Below are positions 17,048 to 25,668 of a stretch of 64,000 bases of DNA, piece by piece. The notes beneath the pieces were generated by a model, which made no database searches, was not told the DNA's origin, and worked only from the letters and a program-made list of their open reading frames with translations. Position numbers and translations under genes: made by a program. Source of the stretch: Citrobacter rodentium NBRC 105723 = DSM 16636 (lineage in GTDB: Bacteria; Pseudomonadota; Gammaproteobacteria; Enterobacterales; Enterobacteriaceae); assembly GCF_021278985.1 (NCBI RefSeq), contig NZ_CP082833.1, forward strand, positions 4,030,001-4,094,000. The letters are read 5' to 3'. Each line of letters starts with the position of its first letter. The first letter of the stretch is position 1.

Positions 17048-18556
17048 ATGAAAAAATCGCTGGTAGCTGCGAGTGTCATCGTCGCACTCGGTATCGTCTG
17101 GACGGGCGGTGCATGGTACACAGGAAAAAAACTGGAAAGCCATCTTTCTGAGATGGTCAGCCAGGCCAATGAGCAAATTAAGCGCAGCGCGCCACAGGCT
17201 AACGTCGAGCTTGGCTATCAGAACTATCAGCGCGGCGTGTTCAGCAGCCAGCTACAGCTCGTGCTTAAGCCCGTCGCCGGAAAAAGTAATCCCTGGCTGA
17301 AAGAGGGTCAGAACCTGGTGTTCAATGAGTCGGTCGATCATGGACCTTTCCCGTTCGCTCAGCTGAAAACCTTCAACCTCATTCCGTCAATGGCCTCGGT
17401 GAAAACCACTCTGCAAAACAACGACGCCAGCAAGCCGCTGTTTGATCTGGCCAAAGGCGAAACGCCGTTTGAAGCTAACTCACGCATCGGCTACGGCGGC
17501 GATACGCGCTCAGTGTTAACCATTAAGCCGCTGAATTACGAAAATAAGACCGATAAGGTTGCCTTTAGCGGCGGCGAGTTCACCGTCAATGTCGATAAAG
17601 ACGGGAAGGCAATGTCGCTTGCCGGGGAAGTGCAAAGCGGTCTGGTTGATACGGTTAACAAATATGGCCAGCAGGTGCAGTTCACCTTTAACAATCTTAA
17701 AACCGACGGTTCCAGCACCCTCGCCAGCTTCGGCGAGTACGTCGGCGACCAGAAACTGACCCTCGACAAAATGACTATCTCGGTTGAAGGCAAAGAGATG
17801 GCGCTGCTTGAAGGCATGGAAGTTAACGGAAAAAGCGATCTGGTTAACGACGGTAAAACCGTTAACAGCCAACTGGATTACACCCTTAACAGCCTGAAGG
17901 TGCAAAACCAGGATCTGGGCAGCGGTAAGTTCCATCTGAAGGTCGGACAGATTGACGGCGAAGCATGGCATCAGTTCAGCCAACAATATAACGCGCAGAA
18001 CAGAGCGCTGCTGTCGCAGCCGGCAGTGGTTGAAAACCCTCAGCTGTATCAGCAAAAACTGACGGAAGCGTTCTTCAGCGCCCTGCCGCTGCTGCTGAAA
18101 GGCGAACCGGTGATCACTGTTGCGCCGTTGAGCTGGAAAAACGCTAAAGGCGAAAGCGCATTTAATCTGTCGCTGTTTCTGAAAGATCCGGTAGCCGCCA
18201 AAGGCGAACCGCAAACGCTGGCGGATGAAGTCGATCGTTCGGTGAAATCGCTCGAAGGCAAATTAACCATTCCGATGGATATGGCGGTTGAATTTATGAC
18301 CCAAATCGCCAGACTGGAAGGGTATCAGCAGGAGCAGGCGGAGAAACTGGCCGCCCAGCAGGTGAAAGGCCTGGCCGCAATGGGGCAGATGTTCCGCGTG
18401 ACCACCCTTGAGGACAACACTATCGGCGTCAGCCTGCAGTACGCGAACGGTCAGGTGACCCTGAACGGCAACAAAATGCCGCTGGAAGAGTTTGTCGGCC
18501 TGTTCGGGTTGGCGGCGCTGCCAACGCCTGACGTTCCGACGCTGCCGCAGCAATAA
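17048..18556 (+). CDS. ydgA: YdgA, DUF945-family inner membrane/periplasmic protein
   Basis: The ATG at 17048 gives 502 residues, the E. coli length, starting MKKSLVAASVIVALG with one N-terminal hydrophobic helix (about 4-22). The remaining large domain is predicted to be periplasmic and contains the conserved NESVDHGPFP motif of the DUF945 (YdgA/YihF) family. Function is unknown; an AsmA-like or lipid-related fold has been suggested for relatives, which I treat as speculation. In E. coli the uid operon follows, whereas here malI follows directly. Confidence 0.93.
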   Translation: MKKSLVAASVIVALGIVWTGGAWYTGKKLESHLSEMVSQANEQIKRSAPQANVELGYQNYQRGVFSSQLQLVLKPVAGKSNPWLKEGQNLVFNESVDHGPFPFAQLKTFNLIPSMASVKTTLQNNDASKPLFDLAKGETPFEANSRIGYGGDTRSVLTIKPLNYENKTDKVAFSGGEFTVNVDKDGKAMSLAGEVQSGLVDTVNKYGQQVQFTFNNLKTDGSSTLASFGEYVGDQKLTLDKMTISVEGKEMALLEGMEVNGKSDLVNDGKTVNSQLDYTLNSLKVQNQDLGSGKFHLKVGQIDGEAWHQFSQQYNAQNRALLSQPAVVENPQLYQQKLTEAFFSALPLLLKGEPVITVAPLSWKNAKGESAFNLSLFLKDPVAAKGEPQTLADEVDRSVKSLEGKLTIPMDMAVEFMTQIARLEGYQQEQAEKLAAQQVKGLAAMGQMFRVTTLEDNTIGVSLQYANGQVTLNGNKMPLEEFVGLFGLAALPTPDVPTLPQQ

Positions 18557-18579
18557 ACCGTTACGCTGCCATCCGGCAA

Positions 18580-18610
18580 TATAACCCCCTCGCCAGAGGG
18601 GTTTATTTTT
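18580..18610. terminator. Terminator between ydgA and malI
   Basis: An imperfect hairpin with arms AACCCC and GGGGTT (18582-18606) is followed by TTATTTTT on the plus strand. It overlaps the 3' end of malI and probably serves ydgA, with partial function for the converging malI. Confidence 0.65.
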
Positions 18611-19631
18611 GCACCACCAGCCGCGCGGATAAGGTCTGGTTACGCGTATGACTTTCATCCTGCGCAATGCGCTGCAGTATCCGCTCCGCGAGGGTATAGC
18701 CCATTTCCCGCGCGGGCGTGGTCGCCCAGACGATCGGCAAATCATCCAGCGCGTTCTCCGGCACATCGGCAAAGGCGCCCAGCGAAACCTGCTGTTCGAA
18801 ATAGCGATCGACCCCGACCTCGCCGCTCTGACGACCGGCGCGCATCAGGCCAAACCACGCCCCCATCGCAATGGTTTCGTTATAACAGACCACGGCACCG
18901 ATCGTCGGATTACGGCGTAATAAACCGGTTATCGCTTCTGCCGCCTGCTTCTGGCTGGAGGCGCACTCCAGCACCCAGTCGCTGTGAAACGGCAGACCGT
19001 ACTTCAGCAGCGTCGCGCAATAGCCGCCAACCCGTTCCGCACGGGTTAACGATGCGCTTTGCCCGCCCAGCCAGGCAATACGCTGATGACCGTGGCGGAT
19101 CAGATGTTCCGTCAGCAGCTGCGCGGCCTGCATATTATCAGGGCGCACGGTATCCACATCGTCGAGATAGCTGGCGCGCGAAGCAAACACCACCGGAATG
19201 CCCTTCTCCTGCGCCATCGTGCGCAGAACCTCGCTGCTGCCTGCGGCGCCGGCGACGATCACTCCGTCGACCCCCTGATTCAGCAGCATGGTGAAGCGCT
19301 GCGCCAGCTGTTCGCCATCGTGACCGCCGTGCAGCAAAAAGACCATCCGCCCCTGAGACTCCAGCGCTTCGGTCAGACCGGCCGTCAGTTCGGCATAAAA
19401 CTGCGCGGAGAGGTCGCGGACGATTAGCCCGATTACCCCGCTCTGCCCGCCGCGTAATGCCGATGCCTGGCGATTACGCACAAAGCCCAGCTCCTCGATC
19501 GCCGCATTCACCCGTTCGCCGGTGGCGGTTGAGATACGGCCTTTGCCGCTGAGCACCAGCGATACCGTACTGACCGAGACGCCTGCCGCCAGCGCAACAT
19601 CATGGATAGTAATTTTTTTGGCTGTAGCCAT
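18603..19631 (-). CDS. malI: MalI, LacI-family repressor of malXY
   Basis: The start at 19629-19631 gives MATAKKITIHDVA and 342 residues, the E. coli MalI length. The N-terminal helix-turn-helix (ITIHDVALAAGVSVSTVSLVL) is typical of LacI/GalR repressors and is followed by a periplasmic-binding-protein-like effector domain. MalI represses the divergent malXY operon and its own gene. Two palindromic boxes matching the MalI operator lie in the intergenic region. The inducer is not known with certainty. Confidence 0.97.
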   Translation of the reverse strand: MATAKKITIHDVALAAGVSVSTVSLVLSGKGRISTATGERVNAAIEELGFVRNRQASALRGGQSGVIGLIVRDLSAQFYAELTAGLTEALESQGRMVFLLHGGHDGEQLAQRFTMLLNQGVDGVIVAGAAGSSEVLRTMAQEKGIPVVFASRASYLDDVDTVRPDNMQAAQLLTEHLIRHGHQRIAWLGGQSASLTRAERVGGYCATLLKYGLPFHSDWVLECASSQKQAAEAITGLLRRNPTIGAVVCYNETIAMGAWFGLMRAGRQSGEVGVDRYFEQQVSLGAFADVPENALDDLPIVWATTPAREMGYTLAERILQRIAQDESHTRNQTLSARLVVQK

Positions 19632-19661
19632 GAAAACCGCAAACTCCCTGATAACGTGATC

Positions 19662-19677
19662 GATAAAACGTTTTATC
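19662..19677. promoter_or_regulatory. MalI operator (malI-proximal)
   Basis: The perfect 16-bp palindrome GATAAAACGTTTTATC matches the known MalI-binding sequence. It lies 31 bp upstream of the malI start and presumably mediates autorepression. Confidence 0.9.
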
Positions 19678-19715
19678 AATCACATATATTTATACGCGCT
19701 ATTATCGTTCGATAA

Positions 19716-19731
19716 TGTGAGTTGTGCCGCA
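19716..19731 (+). promoter_or_regulatory. CRP-like site in the malI-malX intergenic region
   Basis: TGTGA-N6-CCGCA matches one half of the CRP consensus perfectly and the other weakly. E. coli malX and malI promoters are CRP-dependent, and this site lies between the two MalI operators as expected. Confidence 0.55.
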
Positions 19732-19740
19732 CTAAAATCA

Positions 19741-19756
19741 GGTAAAACGTTTTATC
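19741..19756. promoter_or_regulatory. MalI operator (malX-proximal)
   Basis: GGTAAAACGTTTTATC differs from the perfect MalI box by one base. It lies 52 bp upstream of malX, where repressor binding would block malXY transcription. Confidence 0.9.
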
Positions 19757-19807
19757 TTTTCGCTCAAATTTACGCGCTACAGTTGCATTTTCACAAGGAG
19801 TCGTTAG

Positions 19808-21400
19808 ATGACGGCGAAAACAACACCAAAAATTACGTTATGGGAATTTTTCCAGCAGTTGGGCAAAACCTTTATGCTCCCCGTCGCCTTACTCTCGTTT
19901 TGCGGCATTATGCTGGGGATTGGCAGTTCATTAAGCAGCCATGATGTTATCACCCTGCTTCCGGCGCTGGGTAATCCGCTGCTGCAGGCAATCTTTACCT
20001 GGATGAGTAAAGTCGGTTCGTTCGCCTTCAGCTTCCTGCCGGTAATGTTCTGTATTGCCATTCCGTTAGGGCTGGCGCGGGAAAATAAAGGCGTCGCCGC
20101 CTTTGCCGGCTTTGTCGGCTATGCGGTAATGAACCTCGCGGTTAACTTCTGGCTGACCGCGAAAGGCATTCTGCCGACGACCGACGCCGCGGTGCTGAAA
20201 GCCAATAACGTCCAGAACATCCTTGGCATCCAGTCGATTGACACCGGGATCCTCGGTGCGGTGATTGCCGGCATCCTCGTCTGGATGCTGCACGAGCGCT
20301 TCCATAATATTCGTCTGCCGGACGCGCTGGCCTTCTTCGGCGGCACCCGCTTTGTGCCGATTGTCTCTTCGGTCGTGATGGGTCTGGTAGGGCTGATGAT
20401 CCCGCTGGTGTGGCCGGTATTCGCGATGGGCATTAGCGGACTCGGTCATATGATCAACAGCGCCGGTGACTTTGGACCGATGCTGTTTGGCACCGGCGAA
20501 CGCCTGCTGCTGCCGTTTGGTTTGCACCATATTCTGGTGGCGCTGATCCGCTTTACCGATGCCGGCGGCACGCAGGAGGTGTGCGGCCATACGGTAAGCG
20601 GCGCCCTGACCATCTTCCAGGCGCAGCTGAGCTGTCCGACCACCCAGGGCTTCTCTGAAAGCGCGACCCGCTTCCTGTCACAGGGAAAAATGCCGGCGTT
20701 CCTCGGCGGCCTGCCGGGGGCGGCGCTGGCGATGTACCACTGCGCGCGCCCTGAGAATCGCCATAAAATTAAAGGGCTGCTGATTTCCGGTCTGATTGCC
20801 TGCGTGGTAGGCGGCACCACCGAGCCGCTGGAGTTCCTGTTCCTGTTTGTCGCTCCGGTTCTGTATGTGATCCACGCGCTGCTGACCGGTCTGGGCTTTA
20901 CCATCATGTCCGTGCTGGGCGTCACTATCGGCAACACGGACGGCAATATTATCGACTTTGTGGTGTTTGGCATCCTGCACGGCCTGTCGACTAAATGGTA
21001 TCTGGTGCCGGTGGTCGCGGCGATCTGGTTTGCGGTGTACTACGTTATCTTCCGTTTCGCCATTACCCGCTTTAATCTCAAAACGCCGGGCCGCGATAGC
21101 GAAATCGCCAGCAGCATTGAAAAAGTCGTTGCCGGCGCGCCGGGTAAATCAGGCTATAACGTACCGGCGATCCTCGCGGCGCTCGGCGGCGCGGATAATA
21201 TCGTTAGTCTGGATAACTGCATTACCCGCCTGCGTCTGTCGGTAAAAGATATGTCGCTTGTGAATGTGCAGGCGCTGAAGGACAATCGCGCCATTGGCGT
21301 CGTTCAGCTGAATCAGCATAATCTGCAGGTGGTGATCGGTCCGCAGGTGCAGTCTGTTAAAGATGAAATGGCGGGCCTGATGAATACCGTTGAGGCATAA
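19808..21400 (+). CDS. malX: MalX, PTS enzyme IICB (maltose/glucose specific)
   Basis: A 530-residue phosphotransferase-system permease. The membrane IIC domain covers about residues 1-420, including the conserved GGTTEPLEF motif, and the IIB domain follows a linker with its phosphorylated Cys471 in DNCITRLRLS. A IIA partner such as Crr must be supplied in trans. E. coli MalX can transport glucose and maltose, but its natural substrate is uncertain. AAGGAG precedes the ATG. malY starts 10 bp after the malX stop, and both are repressed by MalI. Confidence 0.97.
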   Translation: MTAKTTPKITLWEFFQQLGKTFMLPVALLSFCGIMLGIGSSLSSHDVITLLPALGNPLLQAIFTWMSKVGSFAFSFLPVMFCIAIPLGLARENKGVAAFAGFVGYAVMNLAVNFWLTAKGILPTTDAAVLKANNVQNILGIQSIDTGILGAVIAGILVWMLHERFHNIRLPDALAFFGGTRFVPIVSSVVMGLVGLMIPLVWPVFAMGISGLGHMINSAGDFGPMLFGTGERLLLPFGLHHILVALIRFTDAGGTQEVCGHTVSGALTIFQAQLSCPTTQGFSESATRFLSQGKMPAFLGGLPGAALAMYHCARPENRHKIKGLLISGLIACVVGGTTEPLEFLFLFVAPVLYVIHALLTGLGFTIMSVLGVTIGNTDGNIIDFVVFGILHGLSTKWYLVPVVAAIWFAVYYVIFRFAITRFNLKTPGRDSEIASSIEKVVAGAPGKSGYNVPAILAALGGADNIVSLDNCITRLRLSVKDMSLVNVQALKDNRAIGVVQLNQHNLQVVIGPQVQSVKDEMAGLMNTVEA

Positions 21401-21410
21401 GGACAAACCT

Positions 21411-22583
21411 ATGTTCGATTTTTCAAAAGTCGTGGATCGGCACGGTACGTGGTGCACCCAGTGGGATTATGTGGCCGACCGTTTTGGCGCTGCCGATCTG
21501 CTGCCGTTTACCATTTCCGATATGGATTTCGCCACGGCTCCCTGTATTCTTGAAGCGCTCAGTCAGCGTCTGGCGCATGGCGTACTGGGCTACAGCCGCT
21601 GGCAGAATGAGGAATTTCTCGGCGCGGTTGCCCACTGGTTCGCCCGCCGCCACGCCAGCGCCATTGATACCGGGTCGCTGGTGTATGGCCCTTCCGTTAT
21701 CTATATGGTGTCGGAACTGATCCGTCAGTGGTCGTCGGCGGATGACAGCGTGGTGATCCACACCCCCGCCTATGACGCCTTCTATAAGGCGATTGAGGGC
21801 AATCAGCGAAGCGTACTGCCCGTCGCCCTGGAGAAGCGCGATGGCGGATGGCGCTGCGATATGGATAAACTGGAAGCGGCGCTGGCGCAACCGCAGAGCA
21901 AGATTCTGCTGCTGTGCAGTCCGCAAAACCCGACCGGGAAAGTCTGGACGCGCACCGAGCTGGAGATCATGGCGGAGCTCTGCCAACGGCACGGCGTGCG
22001 GGTGATATCCGATGAGATTCATATGGATATGGTCTGGGGAGAGCAGCCGCATATTCCGTGGAGCAACGTGGCGCGCGGCAGCTGGGCGCTGCTCACCTCA
22101 GCATCCAAAAGCTTCAACATCCCTGCGCTCACCGGCGCATATGGGCTGATTGAAGATGCGGAAAGCCGGAATCAGTACCTCAGCGCGTTGAAAGGTCGCG
22201 ATGGCCTCTCTTCTCCCGCCGTCCTGGCGCTGGTCGCGCATATTGCGGCCTATGAACAGGGCGGCCCCTGGCTTGATGCGCTGCGGAACTATCTCAGGGA
22301 TAATCTGCGCTACGTCGCAGATGCCCTGAACGACGCTTTCCCGACGCTGAACTGGCAGCCGCCGGAGTCCACCTATCTCGCCTGGATCGATCTGCGTCCG
22401 CTGGGCATTGACGACGGCGCGCTGCAAAAAGCGCTGATTGAGCGGGAAAAAATCGCCATTATGCCGGGTTACACCTATGGCGATGAAGGCCGCGGCTTTG
22501 TGCGGTTAAATGCCGGTTGTCCGCGTTCAAAGCTTGAAAAAGGCGTTGCCGGTCTGATAAACGCCCTTCGTTCAGTACGCTGA
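21411..22583 (+). CDS. malY: MalY, PLP-dependent cystathionine beta-lyase / maltose regulon modulator
   Basis: The ATG at 21411 gives MFDFSKVVDRHGTWC and 390 residues, the E. coli length, with AAGGAC in front; the earlier in-frame ATG overlaps malX. It is a fold-type I aminotransferase-like enzyme with PLP Lys233 in SASKSFNIPA and the conserved SPQNPTGK and SDEIH motifs. It has C-S lyase activity and, separately, binds and inhibits MalT, lowering maltose regulon expression. It is co-transcribed with malX. Confidence 0.97.
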   Translation: MFDFSKVVDRHGTWCTQWDYVADRFGAADLLPFTISDMDFATAPCILEALSQRLAHGVLGYSRWQNEEFLGAVAHWFARRHASAIDTGSLVYGPSVIYMVSELIRQWSSADDSVVIHTPAYDAFYKAIEGNQRSVLPVALEKRDGGWRCDMDKLEAALAQPQSKILLLCSPQNPTGKVWTRTELEIMAELCQRHGVRVISDEIHMDMVWGEQPHIPWSNVARGSWALLTSASKSFNIPALTGAYGLIEDAESRNQYLSALKGRDGLSSPAVLALVAHIAAYEQGGPWLDALRNYLRDNLRYVADALNDAFPTLNWQPPESTYLAWIDLRPLGIDDGALQKALIEREKIAIMPGYTYGDEGRGFVRLNAGCPRSKLEKGVAGLINALRSVR

Positions 22584-22686
22584 TTCCTTGTTGCGCAATG
22601 AAATTAATCATTGCGCAACATAGATTTTACGCTGCTTTTGTTTTTATAATAGCGCGCACTTTTATCTCAGAAAAATGAGTGCGACC

Positions 22687-23688
22687 ATGATTGATACTTC
22701 CCTGCCGTTAACTGACATTCATCGCCACCTCGATGGCAATATTCGCGCCCGGACCATTCTTGACCTGGGTCGCCAGTATAATTTACCTCTTCCCGCCCGC
22801 ACCCTCGAAACGCTGATCCCCCATGTTCAGGTGACTGCGACCGAACCTGACCTGGTGAGCTTTCTTGCGAAGCTGGACTGGGGAGTTAAAGTTTTAGCCT
22901 CTCTTGACGCCTGTCGCCGCGTGGCGTTTGAAAACATCGAAGACGCCGCGCGCAACGGTCTGCACTACGTGGAATTACGCTTTTCGCCGGGCTATATGGC
23001 GATGAGCCATCAGCTGCCGGTAGCCGGGGTTGTGGAAGCGGTGATCGACGGCGTGCGTGAAGGTTGTAAGACCTTTGACGTGCAGGCGCGGCTGATTGGT
23101 ATTATGAGCCGCACTTTCGGCGAGGCGGCCTGTCTGCAGGAGCTTGACGCGCTGCTGGCGCATCGTGAACACATTACCGCTCTCGATCTGGCCGGTGATG
23201 AACTGGGTTTTCCCGGCAGCCTGTTCCTGTCGCATTTTAACCGCGCCCGCGACGCTGGCCTGCGCATTACCGTCCATGCCGGAGAGGCCGCCGGTCCTGA
23301 AAGCATCTGGCAGGCCATTCGCGAACTGGGCGCAGAGCGCATCGGTCACGGCGTGAAAGCGGTGGAAGATCCGGCGCTGATGGCGTTCCTCGCCGAACAG
23401 CGCATCGGCATTGAGTCGTGCCTGACCTCTAATATCCAGACCAGTACCGTCGCCTCGCTGGCGGCGCATCCGCTGAAAACCTTCCTTGAACATGGCGTGC
23501 TGGCGAGCCTGAACACCGACGATCCGGCGGTACAGGGAGTGGATATTATTCATGAATATACTGTTGCGGCCCCGGCAGCGGGACTGAGCCGCGAACAGAT
23601 CCGCCAGGCACAGATAAACGGACTTGAAATCGCTTTTCTGAGCGCTGCGGAAAAACAGGCGCTGCGCGAGAAAGTGGCGGCGGCGTAA
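22687..23688 (+). CDS. add: Add, adenosine deaminase
   Basis: This start gives 333 residues beginning MIDTSLPLTDIHRHL, the E. coli length; an ATG 12 bp upstream is in frame and cannot be excluded. The zinc and catalytic residues of adenosine deaminases are all visible: HRHLDGN, HAGEA, RIGHG and NTDDP. It converts adenosine and deoxyadenosine to inosine and deoxyinosine in purine salvage. It is transcribed alone, 103 bp after malY, and is followed by a long REP array that separates it from the converging ydgJ. Confidence 0.97.
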   Translation: MIDTSLPLTDIHRHLDGNIRARTILDLGRQYNLPLPARTLETLIPHVQVTATEPDLVSFLAKLDWGVKVLASLDACRRVAFENIEDAARNGLHYVELRFSPGYMAMSHQLPVAGVVEAVIDGVREGCKTFDVQARLIGIMSRTFGEAACLQELDALLAHREHITALDLAGDELGFPGSLFLSHFNRARDAGLRITVHAGEAAGPESIWQAIRELGAERIGHGVKAVEDPALMAFLAEQRIGIESCLTSNIQTSTVASLAAHPLKTFLEHGVLASLNTDDPAVQGVDIIHEYTVAAPAAGLSREQIRQAQINGLEIAFLSAAEKQALREKVAAA

Positions 23689-23694
23689 GCGGTG

Positions 23695-23980
23695 ATGCCG
23701 GATGGCGGCTACGCCTTATCCAGCCTACAACTGACACATTGCCGGATGGCGGCTGCGCCTTATCCGGCCTACAACTGACATATTGCCGGATGGCAGCGGC
23801 GCCTTATCCGGCCTACAACTGACACATTGCCGGATGGCAGCTGCGCCTTATCCGGCCTACAGCAGACGCATTGCCGGATGGCGGCTGCGCCTTATCCGAC
23901 CTACAGCAAACGCATTGCCGGATGGCGGCTGCGCCTTATCCGGCCTACAACTGACTCATTGCCGGATGGCGCCGGCAATG
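23695..23980. repeat. Tandem array of seven REP units with 44-bp period
   Basis: Seven successive units beginning TTGCCGGATGGC (or TGCCGGATGGC) start at 23695, 23739, 23783, 23827, 23871, 23915 and 23959, exactly 44 bp apart and all in the same orientation. Each carries the REP palindrome (CCGGATGGCGGCTGCGCC...TTATCCGG), followed by a CCTACAACTGACAC-type spacer. The last unit is truncated and ends in a GCCGGATGGCGCCGGC palindrome. The array fills the gap between the converging add and ydgJ genes. Such arrays usually affect termination, 3'-end stability or gyrase binding. Confidence 0.95.
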
Positions 23981-23987
23981 TAGAGAA

Positions 23988-25028
23988 TCAGGCCAGGCAG
24001 AGCGTCGCGCGGTGCTTTGCTGACTCAATGCCCAGTTCAATTAGCTCCATAATCTGGATCGCCTGGCTGGCGGGCACCGGATTTTCCCCCGCGCCGTTCA
24101 GCGCATCGCGGATCCCGGCGTAATAGGCCGGATAGTTACCCGGCACGGTCAGCCAGGTTTCTTCCACTCGCGTTTCGCCTTCCACGTGGGTGACAACACC
24201 GTCACGCATGTCATATCCCCAGTCCTCCTGCGGCAGACGCTCGCCGTTTTTCAGGCGCTCTTCCTGCGGGTCAAGACCGTATTTCACATAACTGCCGCGT
24301 GAGCCGTGAACGATGTAGCGCGCCGACTCCGCCGCCGCCAGCATCGTGCCGTGTAAAATCACCCGCCGCTGCGGGTAAGAGAGCGTGGCATGGAAATAGT
24401 CGGTGGCCTGCGCCCCCGGACGCAGCTGGGCCAAATCCACCGTCATGCTGACCGGCAGGCCGAACAGGCTAATCGCCTGGTCCAGCAGATGCGGCGCCAG
24501 ATCGTACCAGATGCCGCTCCCCGGCCCGCCCTGTTCACGCCAGCGGTCGCGCACCTGCGGACGAAAGCGATCAAAATGGGATTCGAAATAGGCGACTTCC
24601 CCCAGAACGCCTTCCGCCAGCAGCGCTTTAAGGGTTAAAAAATCGCTGTCCCAGCGGCGGTTATGGAACACGGACAGCACCCGCCCCAGACTGCGCGCCA
24701 GCGCATCCAGCTCACGTGCCTGTGACAGTGTCACGGTAAAAGGCTTATCCACCACTACGTGCTTGCCGGCTTCCAGTGCGGCTTTTGCCAGCGGGAAATG
24801 GGTATCGTTCGGTGTCGGTATGACGATCAGGTCAATGCCCGGGTCGTTAAACAGATGCTTTGGTTCAGAGACAACCGCCACGGCAGGCCAGTCCGCTTTC
24901 ACTTTCGCCGCATCGCTGCTGGAAATTACCGCCAGCTCCAGGCCCGGCGTGCCGTCAATCAGCGGAGCATGGAACGTTTTGCTGGCGTATCCGTAGCCAA
25001 TCAATCCTACACGGATATTGTCACTCAT
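23988..25028 (-). CDS. ydgJ: YdgJ, Gfo/Idh/MocA-family NAD(P)-dependent oxidoreductase
   Basis: A 346-residue two-domain oxidoreductase of the same length as E. coli YdgJ. The N-terminal Rossmann fold starts with VGLIGYGYASKTFHAP and contains the family's catalytic EKP-like element as VDKPFT near residue 95. The C-terminal domain is the substrate-binding alpha/beta domain, with the conserved DLAPHLLDQ. Family members oxidise sugars, inositols or related compounds, but the substrate here is unknown. It is divergent from blr and converges on add across the REP array. Confidence 0.93.
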   Translation of the reverse strand: MSDNIRVGLIGYGYASKTFHAPLIDGTPGLELAVISSSDAAKVKADWPAVAVVSEPKHLFNDPGIDLIVIPTPNDTHFPLAKAALEAGKHVVVDKPFTVTLSQARELDALARSLGRVLSVFHNRRWDSDFLTLKALLAEGVLGEVAYFESHFDRFRPQVRDRWREQGGPGSGIWYDLAPHLLDQAISLFGLPVSMTVDLAQLRPGAQATDYFHATLSYPQRRVILHGTMLAAAESARYIVHGSRGSYVKYGLDPQEERLKNGERLPQEDWGYDMRDGVVTHVEGETRVEETWLTVPGNYPAYYAGIRDALNGAGENPVPASQAIQIMELIELGIESAKHRATLCLA

Positions 25029-25257
25029 AAAATTGCCTCTCGTTGCAGTCTGCAGACCATTTCACACCATCCATAAACGACAAACAATAGATTAATATCC
25101 CCGCGCCAACCAAGGCCAATGTTTAACTTATATCAAACAAATATCACTTTCGGTCCGTTTACGGGCGAAAGTCGCTGAAATCGTTGTCGAACCTCTTGCG
25201 CAATGCTTATTGATGAGTAACATTTACAGTCTGTGTTTATGGATAAAACAAAGCAAA

Positions 25258-25395
25258 ATGTCATCAGTTATCAATCGACTTATCGAATTAACCGGCTGGA
25301 TTGTTCTCGCATGTTCAGTGGTGCTGCTGGGCGTCGCTAATCATATCGATAATTACCAGCCGCCGGAACAGACCGCTACGGCGCAGAAGAAATAA
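25258..25395 (+). CDS. blr: Blr, small divisome-associated membrane protein
   Basis: A 45-codon ORF giving MSSVINRLIELTGWIVLACSV, a single membrane helix and a short polar tail (HIDNYQPPEQTATAQKK). It matches E. coli Blr (about 41 residues), which associates with the divisome and affects intrinsic beta-lactam resistance. E. coli Blr is annotated to begin at the Asn in INRLIEL. Here that position is preceded by ATC, so the ATG at 25258 is the nearest standard start. A longer form starting at 25210 is possible but has no better ribosome site. Confidence 0.85.
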   Translation: MSSVINRLIELTGWIVLACSVVLLGVANHIDNYQPPEQTATAQKK

Positions 25396-25577
25396 CGTTC
25401 TTGCCCACGCTCTCTGGCCGTCTTTTACAGAAAAGACTGAAAAATTATCTGAAAAAAATGAATGTGACGTTTCCAGCGTTTGCGCTTATTGCCAGTTTCG
25501 ATGAAGCGCGCTACCCTTCACGCCTGCGCTCTCGCGCCGAAACCTCACTCAAGTAAGAGACTTATTTTTGCATTTGC

Positions 25578-25598
25578 ATCCCGGGCTGCGATCCGGGA
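25578..25598 (+). other. Hairpin upstream of cnu
   Basis: The inverted repeat TCCCGG / CCGGGA with an 8-nt loop (GCTGCGAT) ends just before a short ORF that overlaps the cnu start. There is no immediate T-run, so it could be a processing or translational element rather than a terminator. Confidence 0.4.
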
Positions 25599-25599
25599 A

Positions 25600-25668
25600 A
25601 TGGCCTTTTATTTTTTACGTTCACGACTCTGTAAGCATTATTTTTATAATAGGGATACCTGTTTATGA
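25600..25668 (+). CDS. Possible 22-residue ORF overlapping the cnu start
   Basis: The reading frame MAFYFLRSRLCKHYFYNRDTCL ends in TGA within the ATGA that also starts cnu, a typical translational-coupling overlap. The peptide is basic and aromatic-rich. Its start follows CCGGGAA closely, which is a weak ribosome site. I cannot identify it with any known small protein, and it may be a chance frame. Confidence 0.3.
   Translation: MAFYFLRSRLCKHYFYNRDTCL

Noticed and set aside
23783..23983. A 66-codon frame with repeated MPDG and ALSGLQ peptides
   Set aside because: It is a translation of the REP array. The 44-bp period is not a multiple of three, so the frame merely rotates through the repeats, and there is no ribosome site or family similarity.
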